Made by a program: the position numbers and the translations under genes
Assembly: GCA_026122225.1 (NCBI GenBank)
Contig: JANEZZ010001623.1
Location: 1,385,501 to 1,449,500, forward strand
Direction: 5' to 3'
From: Heloderma charlesbogerti
Taxonomy: Eukaryota; Chordata; Lepidosauria; Squamata; Helodermatidae
Length of the DNA: 64,000 bases
In this document: positions 11,553 to 23,511 of the stretch, piece after piece
How the letters are laid out: each line of letters starts with the position of its first letter
How positions within the stretch are numbered: the stretch's first letter is position 1
The notes under the pieces: generated by a model
What the model was told of the DNA's origin: nothing
Databases searched by the model: none
Seen by the model: the letters and a program-made list of their open reading frames with translations, nothing else

Positions 11553-12047
11553 AATAAACCAATACTGTAAAAATAGTACCATGAGCATCGGTAACCATGT
11601 ACTGACTTTAAATGTTTCACAAATAAGAAGAGAGAAAGGATGCTGTGGTAAGCACAGTCAGCCCTATGCCAGCCCAGGTGCTGACATCAGGTCTGTTTGC
11701 TGCTGGTCCCGTTACCTGTCATTTGTTGGGCGGGCATTTGGGCCCCTCGGCTGTGGGGCCCTGAACATTAACCCCATGGTGGAGCCCTATCTACATTACT
11801 ACATGCACTGGAATTTGTCGGATGCAGGAGTTACAAGATGGCAAATGGCAACAGCAATTACCTACCCTTAAAAATCCAAAATCATTCTTTGTTTCCAGCA
11901 CCATTCCCTTGATCAGTTTAGCAGCCTCTTCTGGATCAGAAGATCTGAGTACGGATTCTCTGTGTTATATGTAGTGTGGCTCTTTACAGAGTTCCTCCCT
12001 ACAGATAAATAAAGTCTGCATTTGTGATTTCATCTTAAACAAGAAAG

Positions 12048-12375
12048 CAGGGCCCCTCAGCTTTTGGAGGGCCCTTGGGCAAGACATCCTCCATGGGCCC
12101 CCTCCCTTAGTGATTCTACCTTCCCATGCCTGTTGTCACCAGGTGCTGTTGCTCCTCATCCTCTTTCTCATCATTGCGATTAGTTGCTTGCTTGACGGGC
12201 AGAGAGTCAGTGAGCAAGCAGGCAGCGGCATCTACTGCTCCTGCTTCTGACCATTGTCTGGGCCAGAGCAAGGGGCAGCTTGCAAGGCTGAAGAGGAGGA
12301 GCAACTCCAGGGGGCTCTTGTCAGTAGGCCCCTGCTGGGGTGTGGGCCCTTGGCATGTGCCCCACCATGCCTACC
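12048..12375. mobile_element. Interspersed repeat, likely hAT-derived (family F)
   Basis: The copy begins 'cagggcccctcag' and is colinear with 17344-17690, sharing 'agacatcctccatgggcc', 'tgcttgcttgacgggcag', 'ccattgtctgggccagag' and 'gtgggcccttggca'. A CAGGGCC-type end is common among hAT elements. No clean target duplication was seen. Confidence 0.6.
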
Positions 12376-13453
12376 CTTGACAGCCCTGCAAGCAAGTCTT
12401 AGTTTGAGCTACAGGTTAACCCCAGGGCCAGTTTTCAATAGCAGACCACAATCCTGTGTGAGCAATAATACAGAAGCATTCTTCTGAGCATTGACAGAGT
12501 GCCTTTCCTTCAGTACTGAGATATTTTAAAATGATGGTAAGTAGTATATCAATCTATTTAAAAAAATGATAGTAACTACAGCTATCCCTTCCCCTTTAGA
12601 AAAAACACGGGAGCAGGGAAAGGAGTTTTCATGTCAGAAGGTGTGGCTGTCGAGCCTCCATCCTTCTCAGCATAGAACGGAGCACCGTAAATAACCCTGG
12701 CACATTTTCAATGTATTTGTTCTGGGCTTTCTCAAAGTTCTTTGCCAGCATTCCTCATTTACTTCACATAGTGTTCTCCTGGAGAGGATTTCTGAGCATC
12801 TGACTGTTAGTTCATAAGAGGAGCAAGCTGTAAGGGCTGGGGGCTGAGATTGGAGAGCTAGTCAGATGGCCCCTGACATACTCCAGTAAAAGTCTGCAGC
12901 AAATGTGACAATCTGAGCATGGAAAGAATTAAGCTCCTGAAAGACCAAGGAAGGATCATGGCTGTTGTCTTGGCTCTGTCTCTGCATGTACAGCTTGGAA
13001 GTCACCTCACTTGCCTTTTCTTTATGGGGGGGGTGGGGTGGGGGGAGAGAAAGAAGGGAAAGATTTGTCTCCCCTTCAGATTTCTGGCCAGGGTTACTCC
13101 TCCTCCCCGCCACTCTGCTGCACTGTTTGGCTCTTCACCACTGGTACTGTGTGGTGAGCGAAAGCTTCCAAGTGAGCTGCTCAGAAGAGAAATCCCCCAG
13201 TGGTGCCCATTTTCTGCTGAGTTGCATGCTAGCTCATTATGGCTCCGAACCAAGTGCTCATAGTCGGAATTTTTCCCTACCAAGAGGAGGCCACAGCTCT
13301 GCAGGAAAGAGCTTGTCTGCTGTTGCGAGAATGTTGGACGCTTGCCACAACTAGAGAGTGGGATGCTGGATTAACTGTTACACTGTTACAGTGATGGGAT
13401 GCATTTAGCCAGGAGGATGAGGGACTTCCTGAGGTGAGGACCATTCCAGGGAG

Positions 13454-13454
<1 letters not shown>
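12376..13454. other. No gene recognised
   Basis: A G-run lies near 13026-13045. Open frames of about 80-130 codons on both strands at 12860-13360 have no recognisable motif, so I do not call a gene. Confidence 0.4.

Positions 13455-13502
<48 letters not shown>
13455..13502. repeat. (GA)n microsatellite
   Basis: About 24 GA units are followed by four GGGAAT-like hexamer repeats to about 13525. Frames through this repeat give serine/leucine-rich or glycine/methionine-rich artefact peptides. Confidence 0.95.
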
Positions 13503-13505
<3 letters not shown>

Positions 13506-13711
13506 GAATGGGAATGGGAATGGGACAGGGCAGGGGAGAGGGAGGCAGGGAGGGAGGGAGACACTGCTTGGGTTTCTTTGGAAATTTTGTTCTAGAAACA
13601 AAACAACCTCCCTGTCAATTCAAACCCTCATCCTTGTCAGCACAGGCAACAAATATGGGGAAGCAGATTGCTGTGGATTTCTAAGAAAAGCTTATGAGTT
13701 GGTTGCCTTTA

Positions 13712-14007
13712 GGGTGGCCACTTGTGAATTGCCAAAAAGGGGGACAGGCACCTCCAACTACACTATGTCTCACCATAATAGGGAAGACTGTGACTAGGTG
13801 ACCTGTGTGCCAGTTCCATCTGTGGTTCAGGTGCTGTTGATGGGCAACTTCAAGGCCCAGCTCTTTCTTCTGATGTTTCTTTAGCTTTAAACCAGACTTG
13901 GACTGCACAACCCTTCAAATAGAGGACACCTTCAAAACACAGGGCAGTCCTCTGGCAGCTCTTTAAGCAGAGGACTGTCCTCTATAAAAGAGAACACATG
14001 GCCACCC
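13712..14007. mobile_element. TA-flanked MITE (family D), complete
   Basis: The terminal inverted repeats are GGGTGGCCAC and GTGGCCACCC, each flanked by TA (13710-13711 and 14008-14009). A TA target duplication is the pattern of Tc1/mariner-type transposition. The 296 bp interior has no coding potential. Related copies lie at 6038, 14899, 33830, 35503, 41125 and 55449. Confidence 0.75.
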
Positions 14008-14213
14008 TAGAACTTGCCTTGTCAGCCATGGCATACAAATATTGGGGTGCTGGCGTAAAACTCGAGGCTCCAGACACTGAAGCAGCTGCTGATGCTTCTT
14101 TAAGGAGGCTTGTTTCACACTTTGCCAAAACCATGGATATAGCAGATGTCCACCATTGGAAAACTTATTTGGAAAGGAAAGAATTCACTCTAGAATCAGG
14201 ACTTTAATGGCAT

Positions 14214-14640
14214 AGAATCATAGACTCATAGAATAGTAGGGTTGGAAGGGGCCTATAAGACCATCGAGTCCAACCCTCTCCTGCTCAATGCAGGAATCCA
14301 AGTCAGAGCATCCCTGACAAATGGCTGTCCAGCCTTGTCTTGAATGCCTCCAGTGTGGGAGAGCCCACCACCTCCCCAGGTAATCGGTTCCATTGCCGTA
14401 TTGCTCTAACAGTCAGGAAGCTTTTCCTGATGTTCAGCTGGAATCTGGCTTCCTGTAACTGGAGCCCATTATTCCGTGTCCTGCACTCTGGGATGATGGA
14501 GAAGAGATCCTGGCCTTCCTCTCTGTGACAACCTTTCAAGTACTTGAAGAGCGCTATGATATCTCCCCTCAGTCTTCTCTTCTCAAGGCTAAACATGCCC
14601 AGTTCTTTCAGTCTCTCCTCATAGGGCTTTGTTGAGAAAA
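14214..14640 (-). mobile_element. CR1 LINE 3' end
   Basis: The minus-strand frame 14303-14596 encodes the CR1-clade C-terminus: RLRGDIIALFKYLKG, then SIIPECRTR, then an FLTVRAIRQWNRLPGEVV-like segment and a final LEAFKTRLDSHL. The 3' UTR ends in the CR1-typical 'ctattctatgagtctatg'. The copy is 5' truncated within the reverse-transcriptase C-terminus. Confidence 0.85.
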
Positions 14641-14856
14641 ACTAGCACAGCGTAGTCACAAAGACTCTGGTGAATGAAAATGTCCTGGATTCAAAACTCA
14701 GTTCTCCTGTGAGCTCACAAGTGGGTCTTGGCCACCTGAGCAAGTCACTTCCTACATCTGCAATATGGGGAGAATACGTGCAGGTTCCCATATGGATCCT
14801 GAGATAAGTGTGTGGTGCTTTGAACACTGAAATAATCTTCCAGTGGTGCAGTTTAG

Positions 14857-14898
14857 GGAGGGAACGCAGCTCAGTGGTAAAACACATGCAGAAGGTCC
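14857..14898 (+). mobile_element. tRNA-derived SINE head, truncated
   Basis: The A-box region 'cgcagctcagtggtaaaac' and 'gcagaaggtccca' match the head of the 1977-2355 SINE, and then stop abruptly where the neighbouring MITE begins. Confidence 0.6.
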
Positions 14899-15451
14899 CA
14901 TTATGCATCACCAAAAAAGAGGACAAAAGAGAACACAGATTTGCATAAAAATTGCATATGCCAATCTCTCTCTCTCTCTCTACAAATTTAGAAACAATTA
15001 CTATAATTTAAATAGAAATACGATACATCCTACCATAGCGGGAAAGACCGTGACCAGGTGACCTGTGTGCTTGCTCAATCTGCTCTCCAGCCTGTTGATG
15101 GGCAGCTTCAACCCCCTGTACCTCTCCCTTGTTAAGTTGGACCTGGGCTAGATAGCCCTTCAAAAAGAGGACCACTCTGTAAAGAGCACACACCCTTTGT
15201 GGACACAGCCACCGGTGGAGGCTGGTGACTCCTATTTCAGTGGGACAGTGAATCCATTCTGGGTTTCAGTCAGAACTAGTCAGAACTCTAAAGGAGCTAT
15301 CCAGAGTGCTGGACCCTATCCCCAAAATGGGTTCAGAACCTTGAACAGCTCCTTTAGAGTTCTGACTGGTTCTGACTGAAACCCAGAGCAGATTCACCAC
15401 CCCACTGAAATAGGAGCCACCAGCCTCCACTGACAGCCACCCTATCCTGTG
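14899..15451. mobile_element. TA-flanked MITE (family D), split by a hAT MITE
   Basis: This is colinear with other D copies ('gcatcaccaaaaaagaggac' to 'ttcaaaaagaggaccactct'). The left terminal repeat is lost at the SINE junction. The right terminal repeat is broken by the hAT MITE at 15213-15432 and finishes after it as 'acagccaccctatcc'. Confidence 0.65.
15213..15432. mobile_element. hAT-type palindromic MITE with perfect 8 bp duplication
   Basis: The element is 220 bp. Terminal inverted repeats are CGGTGGAGGCTGG and CCAGCCTCCACTG. The two halves are nearly fully complementary, including 'gggtttcagtcagaac' against 'gttctgactgaaaccc'. It is bounded by identical ACAGCCAC at 15205-15212 and 15433-15440. 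Confidence 0.9.
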
Positions 15452-15474
15452 TTCAGTCTCCACCATATCTAGCT

Positions 15475-15682
15475 TACATAAGACCCTGCCTTATAGCAGG
15501 TGAGATAATTTGTTCATCAACCACTGTTGCCTGCCCTGATTGAATGGTAGTAGCTCTCCAGGGTCTCTGGCAGAGGTTTTCCCCCATCACATGGCTGCTG
15601 CCTAATCTTTTTAACTGGAGATGCCAGGGACTGATGCTGGGACATGCAAGACATGTGCTCTACTATTGAGCTACTACTGTTA
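15475..15682 (-). mobile_element. tRNA-derived SINE
   Basis: On the minus strand, 'gtagctcaatagtagagcac' is the A-box region, followed by the same body as 1977-2355. The copy is well diverged. Confidence 0.7.
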
Positions 15683-15871
15683 AAAAGTCCAAGTAGCAAG
15701 TGATAGGAAAGACCTCTGGCTCAAGCCAAGGAAAGCCACTGCGGATTAGAGCAGATAATTCTGGGCTAGGGAGTCTCTGACGCATGTTCCCATTTCTATG
15801 CATGATTGTTCACTGTGTTGAATGGGCTAACTCTCTAGCAAGTGCATTTAAGGTATTATTAGTAGTGCTAC

Positions 15872-16086
15872 TAGGGATGTCCAGATTTTGTTAAATTTGT
15901 TCTGTCTGTGTTTCGGGGATTGCCAGGCATCTTTCATCCCATCATCAGCTCATTGATGGAATAGGATTTTTTTTAACCAGAATTTTGTTCTACTTGCGCT
16001 AACTCGCATTAGCGCTAATTAATGCGCACTTCCACAAATGTGCTAATCTGCATTTGAATCAGTTGTGGATTTCTCTGACATCCCTA
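15872..16086. mobile_element. TAGGGATGTC-ended MITE
   Basis: The ends TAGGGATGTC and GACATCCCTA are perfect inverted repeats. The interior shares 'ttctgtctgtgtttcg' and 'cacttgcgctaa' with 41573-41885. No 8 bp duplication is visible, but the family resemblance supports the boundaries. Confidence 0.7.
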
Positions 16087-17343
16087 ACTCATGAAATTGC
16101 TGTGGACCAGGGTGTTCTGTTGCACAAAATGTATCTCCCTTTTCGCTTTCATAAGCTCTGACGGTTGATGAGGAACATAGCAACAGCAGTGGCTGTTCCA
16201 GACACTTGAAATGCATGTCATACCCAGCTGCAGGGGTGGGCTGAGGGTCTGAAACCAGCTTTTTCTGAAAGAGAGGAGCTTAAAAGCAGCAGATTTTGGA
16301 TTTGGTTGAGAGCTGGTTTATGATTTCAGCGGGTTACATTTGGACTAGCAAGGTGGGCCTGTGTGCTTGCTTCTGCACCCTTGTAGCATTTGCTACATTT
16401 TAAAATGTTATTTTATAGGCCATCACTGCTCTCTCATTTGAAGAGAACAGACACTTTTAAGATTGCTCCAGATTTCCACTGATCAAAGAACGGGATCATG
16501 AAACAATGTGGAATTCAACAAGGCCACCAAAACACCAGCTCTCGGAGCTCCCCAACAAATTGTACATTTGATTACATTTGTCTGTGTGTAATAAATCCAT
16601 ATCTGTGCAGATTAAAGCCGAGAGTGGTCACTTGATCTCGTTGGCAGATACTTTGAACTGATGCTATTTTGCCAGATCCTGGAGGCTTTTGTCCCCTGAG
16701 GAGAGTGACCTCCCAGACTTTGGTCAGATTCCAGTGGCGTGAGGCCTAGGTCAACAGAAAATGCGTTAGCTAGCATGCTGTCTTTGGCAAATCCCCCTAA
16801 GGCCTAGCTCTCATTGCTTGTAAGGCAGTTTGTGTGGCTGACCTTCTGCCAATTCTCTAGCAGGAATGATTAGTTGCAATAGAGTTTCTTGGTATGCTGA
16901 TTTCCTCTTCTCTGGAAATCACCCCACAATAGGCCTCTATCTTCCTAGATGCTGTATGTTTGACCAGCTTTCAGAAACACCCTTGAGAAATCAGCTGTGG
17001 GCAGCCCAGGTCAAGCTGACCTGGGCTGAACCTACAGAACCTAGAGACGTCTCCTAGGATGTCATGTTTATGTTTAAATACAGCATTCCTGAGCCGTGTA
17101 CATTGCTATTTTTCTGAAAGTGGCCGTGCATTGTCCATGCTAGGGTCACTGCAGGGCAGAACCAAGTCCATCACTGCCAAAAAAGTAAGGATCTCTAAGT
17201 GTGAGAGAGGAAGCATGTGTAGTTGTTCGAGATGCATGTTCTCCCTGACCCCTTCTCCAGGCCTTTTCTTTACATATAGAATGGGCAGAAAGATAAGAAA
17301 CAGAGAGAGAAGAAATTGTTAGAATCACTTACTCCTTCATAAA
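16087..17343. other. No gene recognised
   Basis: I see no repeat family, RNA or coding motif. Small frames at 16866-17328 carry no recognised domain. Confidence 0.4.
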
Positions 17344-17690
17344 CACAGTGCTGGCTCCAGGTTTTTGCAGGCCCTGGGCAAGACACCCTCCATGGGCCGC
17401 CTCCCTCAGTGAGTCTAGCTTCTCACCACCATTGTCACCAGCTGCACTTCCTCCTCCTCCTCCTCCTCCTCTTTCTCATCATTGCTACCATTTGCTTGCT
17501 TGACAGGCAGGTAGCCAGTGAGCAAGCAGGCAGTGGCATCTGCTGTCCCTCCTTCTCAACACCACCATTGTCTGGGCCAGAGCAAGAGGCAGGCGAACAA
17601 GCAGATTGGAAGGGTGAAGCGGAGGAGCAAGTCCAGGGGGCTGCTTTCAGTGGGCCCCTGCTGGACTGTGGGCCCTTGGCAGCTATCCCT
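17344..17690. mobile_element. Interspersed repeat (family F), second copy
   Basis: This is colinear with 12048-12375 over its whole length. A CTC-rich expansion lies at about 17448-17472. Confidence 0.6.
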
Positions 17691-18275
17691 TCATAAAGAT
17701 AAGGAATGTCCAAGTATCTTTAGAACCTGCCATCCTTTTTTCTCCCGCAGAGTGAAAATGAAAACTGCCTATAGAAAATGATGGAGAAATTCAGGATTTT
17801 AGCTTTGATATGATTGGGTAGCAATGTGCCCCCCCAGAAACAAAAGGTACCACATAAGAAGTTGGGCACTTTCTGGCTCAGGGGTCTTATTTAGCATGGG
17901 AAAGGTGATTTGGGGGGAAGTTTTGAAACATTCAAAATATTGTCCTGTAAATGCCAGTGTTAACACAATCCATTATTCCCATGTTGCATGTTGAGGGGGC
18001 TGAGAGACCGTGGCTTATGACAGCCTTCCAATATAGTCCTCTGTTAATATTGCAGATTAGACATGGGGCCGAGGCTGCTTTGGATTTTCCGGTAAAATCC
18101 CCCATAGAAAAGATGTCTTGGATTGTTGCAGCAAAGAGCAATCTGCTTAAATTGTCCCTTCACCCCTCATCCCGCCCCCACCAAGCCCAGCCCAAATCCA
18201 GCACCTAACATTTTTCACACAAGGTAAGACATGAGGTAGAAAAAGCATACCCACACTGCTTTACTATTAGAGTTA
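17691..18275. other. No gene recognised
   Basis: No motif or repeat was recognised in this stretch. Confidence 0.4.
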
Positions 18276-18283
18276 CCCTAAAA

Positions 18284-18829
18284 TAGGGGTGTACGAAACC
18301 CCCTTACCTGGGCTCCACGGGGGTCTGCAGGCGGGCGAGGCGATCCGTCCCTCCCCCCCGGAATCCTCACCGCCCTGCTCCGTTCTGTGGCAAGTCCATG
18401 GAGCCGCCGGACGGCTCCGAAGTGCCAGTGATATGGCCGCCATGCCGTATCACTGGTTGAAGGGAGGGAAGTGACTGTGGACGCAAATGGCATCCAGGAC
18501 ACCATTTGGGGCTGTAAAGGCCTTAGTTTAAGGTAAATGCAGCCATTTATGGCTGCATTTACCTTAAACTAAGGCCTTTACGGCCGCAAATGGTGTCCCG
18601 GATGCCATTTGCGGCCGCAGTTAATCCACCCAGCCAGCGATACAACAATGGCAGCCATATTGCTGGTGCTCCGGAGCCGGCCAGCAGGGAGGATCCGGCC
18701 GGCGAGGATTTCTTCAGGAGGCGGAGGTATTCAGTAGTCAGACTGGTATCTTCCAATCCTCCACGGACTCTGGGGTTCTTTTGAATCCAGCCCCACTGGG
18801 ATCTGTGGAGGATTTGTCTCCCATCCCTA
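18284..18829. mobile_element. hAT-type foldback element, 546 bp, with 8 bp duplication
   Basis: The ends are TAGGGGTG and CATCCCTA, flanked by identical CCCTAAAA at 18276-18283 and 18830-18837. The interior is one large palindrome centred near 18547 (arms about 18482-18544 and 18549-18613, nearly perfect). Each GC-rich shoulder holds a smaller palindrome, for example CCAGTGATATGGC/GCCGTATCACTGG at about 18423-18455, mirrored by a partner at about 18634-18668. The architecture parallels 9783-10671. It has no coding capacity. Confidence 0.85.
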
Positions 18830-19271
18830 CCCTAAAATCCTGGCTTTTATCTATTGTTTTTCATGGGTAGTTCTCACTTTGATCCTAGTGGGATACAAAA
18901 AAGGATGCCCAAAGTAACCCTCCAAATGGGGGCAAATTACAAGCCTATGGGAAAAAGGACAGTTCTGTTTCCTACAATTGGCTCTCCTGTGTCACATGGG
19001 AAGCAATATACTTCATTCATTGAAGGCACTTCTGATCACATCAAGCATGCCCCTGATGACTGCAGTATTTTCACTTTTTCTGGGATCTTTACATCTCCTC
19101 TAGGCTTGCAATCTCTTCCGCATTTCAAGAAATGCTTCCTTATTTAGTATTAACATTTTGTACTATTAAATAAGGAACCGTTCCTTGAAATAAGCAACAG
19201 GAAAATTGAGGAAATGAGCCTAATTTTCCCTCCTTTCAGGCCTCCTCATCCATTGATCTGTATGTTGCCAC

Positions 19272-20062
19272 TAGGGATGTGCCAAGTCTTTTGATTTATT
19301 TCCATGGGTATTTCCACCTGTCTGAATACTGAATATATGGGACACTCTCCCAATGCACTTCAATATTTGCTACTTCCAATTTGTTACTTAATGGCATTGT
19401 TACATTATATTCACAACTAGCTTAAAACCAAAACAAAAGAAGAGCCTGCTGCCTCTGATCAATAGTCCATGTAACCCAGCATCCTGTTTCCATCTGTGGC
19501 TAGTCAGAAGCCTCTGGAATGCCTACAACCAGGGTTTGGAGACAATAGCTGTTTCCTGCTGTTTCCCTTTCCCCCCTAAACAACTGGTATTCAGTTGTGC
19601 ATCATTCAAACACACATCATTTAAAAAAAACACTTATTTGGAATGGGCGAATCTGGCAAGTCCGATCTTGTTCAGGTTTTTAGTTTTCCACTGCTAGGCT
19701 CATTCTGTTCCATGCGAGGCTTTTTTTCCCTGCATAGAAATCTGTATGTGTTTTTGTGCGCATTGTTCAAAACATGCACATTTGTGTGTGCATTGTTCAA
19801 ATGTACACATTTACCAATTGACTAAGTTGGTGTTTATGCATGCATTAGATATATATGAATTTTTCTTTGCATCTTTTTCAACGCGTGCATGCTGTGTGTT
19901 TCTTCTTGAACACATTTTTTTTGTGAGGTTGTGTAACAAGCCCAAAGGTGTACGGATTTCCAACTGTAAATTGCACTTCAGGATGGCATTCAGTTCCAGG
20001 AGGTGCAAGTCGGGCAATGTCACATTCAAATGTGAACCCAATTAATTTCTCACCTATCCCTA
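19272..20062. mobile_element. TAGGGATG-ended element with nested LINE piece
   Basis: The left end TAGGGATGTG and right end CTATCCCTA are inverted. The interior is rich in 'tgcacattt'-like words, as in 59295-59667. A LINE 3'-end-like piece (about 19437-19600, 'cccagcatcctgtttcca') interrupts it. No 8 bp duplication was found, so two elements may be conflated. Confidence 0.45.
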
Positions 20063-20576
20063 GCACCTATGTAAATATGCATTTTCAAGCAGTTATTTCA
20101 GAAATGTTGCAGAACTGCTCTGGGATGGGTAGGAGACAACTGCTGGGCTTCGTGTTCAAAAGCACAGCTCTGGCTGAACTGTAGTTTGCAAACGATGGGG
20201 CCAAGATGTGTGGATGCCTTGCTGTTTTTAAAGAGGCATGCGTGCAATTATTATGGCCATCCATTTAGAACAATAAGTCCTCCCAGGCTGCTGGGGTTCC
20301 TGAAGAGGGCTTAGAGTGTTTCAGAATATCTTCTGATAAGCTTTGGAATGACGTGTTCTTGGTGATGTAGCCTTGTTGGTTTAACATGAATCATTAACAG
20401 CGGACAAAGTGTGACAATGGAGAGCCTGGCTTAAAGCCAAATCAAAGACACATTTCATTTTCAAGAGAACACAGTGGCCCACGTTTGTAAGGGCAACTGG
20501 CCATTGGCACAGCCCACAATCCAAGGGCTGGCCTTTCTCTGTCACTTGGCTGTGGACAGCCTGCTTCAACTCTCTA

Positions 20577-20705
20577 TCCTGGCTTTACCCAACCTGGCAC
20601 TCTACAGATGTGTTGGAGAACAATTACCATCATCCACTGGGAGTCGAAGGCAGTTGGAACTGAACACATCTGGAAGGCACCAGGTCGGGGAAGGGTGTTC
20701 TGTGC
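20577..20705. mobile_element. hAT-type palindromic MITE, diverged
   Basis: The halves 'aacctggcactctacagatg' and 'catctggaaggcaccaggt' are inverted around 'accatcatccactggga', as in 53501-53637. The termini are diverged. Confidence 0.6.
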
Positions 20706-21298
20706 TCATAAAGGAGGCATTTCACAAAAGGCCTTTAAAAATTCTTCTAGGAGCCTATGTGCTTTTGTAGCTCCAGGCCTTCTCTTCCCCTCAAAGAGGG
20801 AGAGAGCAGAGGGGTTGGTTAATGCTGTTTGTTAAAGCAAGAGGTGGGTATGTGAGGTAGGGGAGTGAAATATTTCCCCGCCCATCATATACCGCCCGTG
20901 ACCAGAGCCGTTTCGACAACAGCTTTAGCGTGCCAGCATCCCAGAAAGGAAGGAGTACCAGGCAGTGACCAATCATCTTGAATTCTAGCATCCTTCTCTA
21001 TCTGCACATTTGGCCTCAGTACATGGGGAGGGGCGGGAAAGTAAACCCTGTGCCATTTGCTGATCAGGTCATCCCAGTTTGAACTGACCAAATGCCGCAG
21101 TCAGCAGTCACAAGACATCCACTAATTGTGTTTGCCTGCACAGAATGGCAAGTCACTGACCTTCCGCTGATAGACCTAGCTCCTTTACTGTCTGACTGCT
21201 TGCTCTCCTGTGGCATAAGGTTGGATCCACATTTTTGGCTGAATAAACTGGCGATCCCATGCAGTAGTGCAGCCAGGTAATGTTAGAACCTGGACTTA

Positions 21299-21419
21299 GT
21301 GTATGATCCTATGCATGTTTAGACAGAAAAAGGTCCTACAAATCCCAGTATGGCTGGCTGGGGAATGCTGGGAGTTGTAGGGTTTTTTTCCCCTGTTAAA
21401 TGTGCATAGGATTGTGCCC
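21299..21419. mobile_element. Harbinger-like palindromic MITE
   Basis: The element is 121 bp with inverted ends around 'atcctatgcatgtttagac' and the apex word 'ggctggctgggg'. TTA flanks both sides (21296-21298 and 21420-21422). Confidence 0.8.
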
Positions 21420-21823
21420 TTAATGGTTATGTTATGGAGGCCCCCTTTAGATGTTCATGAGTATTACTTCAGTTGTGAAACAACACAGCTAACCAACAGC
21501 TGGGATTATTTAGCTTAGAGAAAAGGCAAGAAAGGGGGAAAGTGATTGTTGTTGCTCAGTCATTAAGTCGTGTCCGACTCTTTGTGACCCCGTGGACCAT
21601 AGCACACCAGGCCTTCCTGTCCTCCGCTCTCTCCCGGAGCGTGCTCAAGTTCATATTCATTGCATCGCTAATGCTATCTAGCCATCTCATCCTCTGCCGT
21701 CCCCTTCTCCTTTTGCCTTCAGTCTTTCCCAGCATCAGGGTCTTTTCCAGGGAGTTTTCTCTTCACATTAGGTGGCCACAATATTTGAGCTTCAGCTTCA
21801 GTATCTTTCCTTCCAATGAGCAC

Positions 21824-23481
21824 TCAGGGTTGATTTCCTTTAGGATGGACTGATCTGACCTCCTTGCAGTCCAGGGGACTCCAGCACCACAGTTTGAAAG
21901 CATCAATTCTTCGGCGCTCAGTCTTCTTTATAGTCCAGCTCTCACAGCCATACATTACTATTGGGAAAACCATAGCTTTGATTATATGGACCTTTGTCAG
22001 CAAGGTGATGTCTCTGCTTCTTACTATGCTGTCTAGGTTTGCCATAGCTTTCCTCCCAAGGAGCAAGTGTCTTTTAATGTCATGGCTACAGTCACCGTCT
22101 GTGGTGATCTTGGAGCCCAAGAAAATAAAATCTGTTACTGCTTCCATTTCTTCCCCTTCTATATGCCAGGAAGTGATGGGGCCAGATGCCATGATCTTAG
22201 TTTTTTTAATGTTGAGTTTCAAACCAGCTTTTGCACTCTCCTCTTTCACCCTCAACAAGAGGCTCTTTAGATCCTCTTCGCTTTCTGCCATTAGGGTGGT
22301 ATCGTCTGCGTATATGAGGTTGTTGATAATTCTCCCGGCAATCTTAATTCCGACCTGTGATTCATCCAGCCCGGTGTTTCTCATGATACTGTGCATATAA
22401 GTTAAATAAGCAGGGTGACAATATGCAGCCTTGTCGTACTCCTTTCCCAATTTGGAACCAATCGGTTGTTCCATGTCTGGTTCTTACTGTTGCTTCTTGA
22501 CCCTCATACAGGTTTCTCAGGAGACAGGTAAGGTGGTCTGGTACTCCCATCTCTTTAAGAATTTGCCAGAGTTTGTTGTGATCCACACAATCAAAGGCTT
22601 TAGCGTAGTCAATGAAGCAGAAATAGACGTTTTTCTGGAATTCTCTTGCTTTCTCCATGATCCAGCGAACGTTGGCGATTTGATCTCTAGTTCCTCTGCC
22701 TCTTCGAAACCCAGCTTGTACTTCCAGTAGTTCTCGGTTCACATACTGCTGAAGCCTAGCTTGTAGGATTTTGAACATAACCTTGCTGGCATGTGAAATG
22801 AGCGCAATTGTATGGTAGTTTGAACACTCTTTGGCATTGCCCTTCTTTGGAATTGGAATGTAAACTGACCTTTTCCAGTCTTGTGGCCACTGTTGAGTGT
22901 TCTAAATTTGTTGGCATATTGAGTGCAGCACTTTAACAGCATCATCTTTTAGGATTTTAAATAGCTCAGCTGGAGTACTGTAATCTCCACTAGCTTTGTT
23001 GTTACTAATGCTTCCTAAGGCCCACTTGACTTCACTCTCGAGGATGTCCAGCTCACGTTCAGTGACTGCACTATCATGGCTATCAGGGACAATAAGATCT
23101 TTCCTGTATAGTTCTTCTGTGTATTCTTTCCACCTCTTCTTAATCTCATCTGCTTCTGTTAGGTCCCTGCCTTCTTGGTCCTTTATCATGCCCATCTTTG
23201 CACAAAACGTTCCCTTGAGATCTCCAATTTTCTTGAAAAGATCTCTAGTCTTTCCCATTCTATTGTTTTCCTCGATTTCTTTGCATTGTTCATTTAAGAA
23301 GGCCTTCTTGTCTCTCCTTGTAATTCTCTGGAACTCTGCATTCAGTTGGATATATCTTCCCCTTTCTCCCTTGCTTTTCACTTCCCTTCTTTCCTCAGCT
23401 ACTTGTAAAGCCTCATCAGACAGCCACTTGGCTTTCTTGCATTACTTTTTCTTTGGGATGGATTTAGTTGCTGCCTCCTGA
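21824..23481 (-). pseudogene. BovB reverse-transcriptase half, frameshifted
   Basis: The domain survives in four overlapping frames: 22902-23381 (linker and fingers), 22739-22945, 22362-22778 (polymerase motif A, FIDYAKAFD, and motif B, RQGCILSP) and 21824-22474 (catalytic YADD encoded at 22301-22312). The order and spacing match an RTE reverse transcriptase. The frameshifts make the copy non-functional. Confidence 0.85.
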
Positions 23482-23511
23482 ACAATGTTACGGACCTCCG
23501 TCCATAGTTCC

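Noticed and set aside
13277..13684. Overlapping serine/leucine-rich and glycine/methionine-rich frames
   Set aside because: They are translations of the GA microsatellite and the adjoining hexamer repeat.
15872..16086. 8 bp target duplication for this MITE
   Set aside because: The flanks AGTGCTAC and ACTCATGA do not match, so only the inverted ends support its boundaries.
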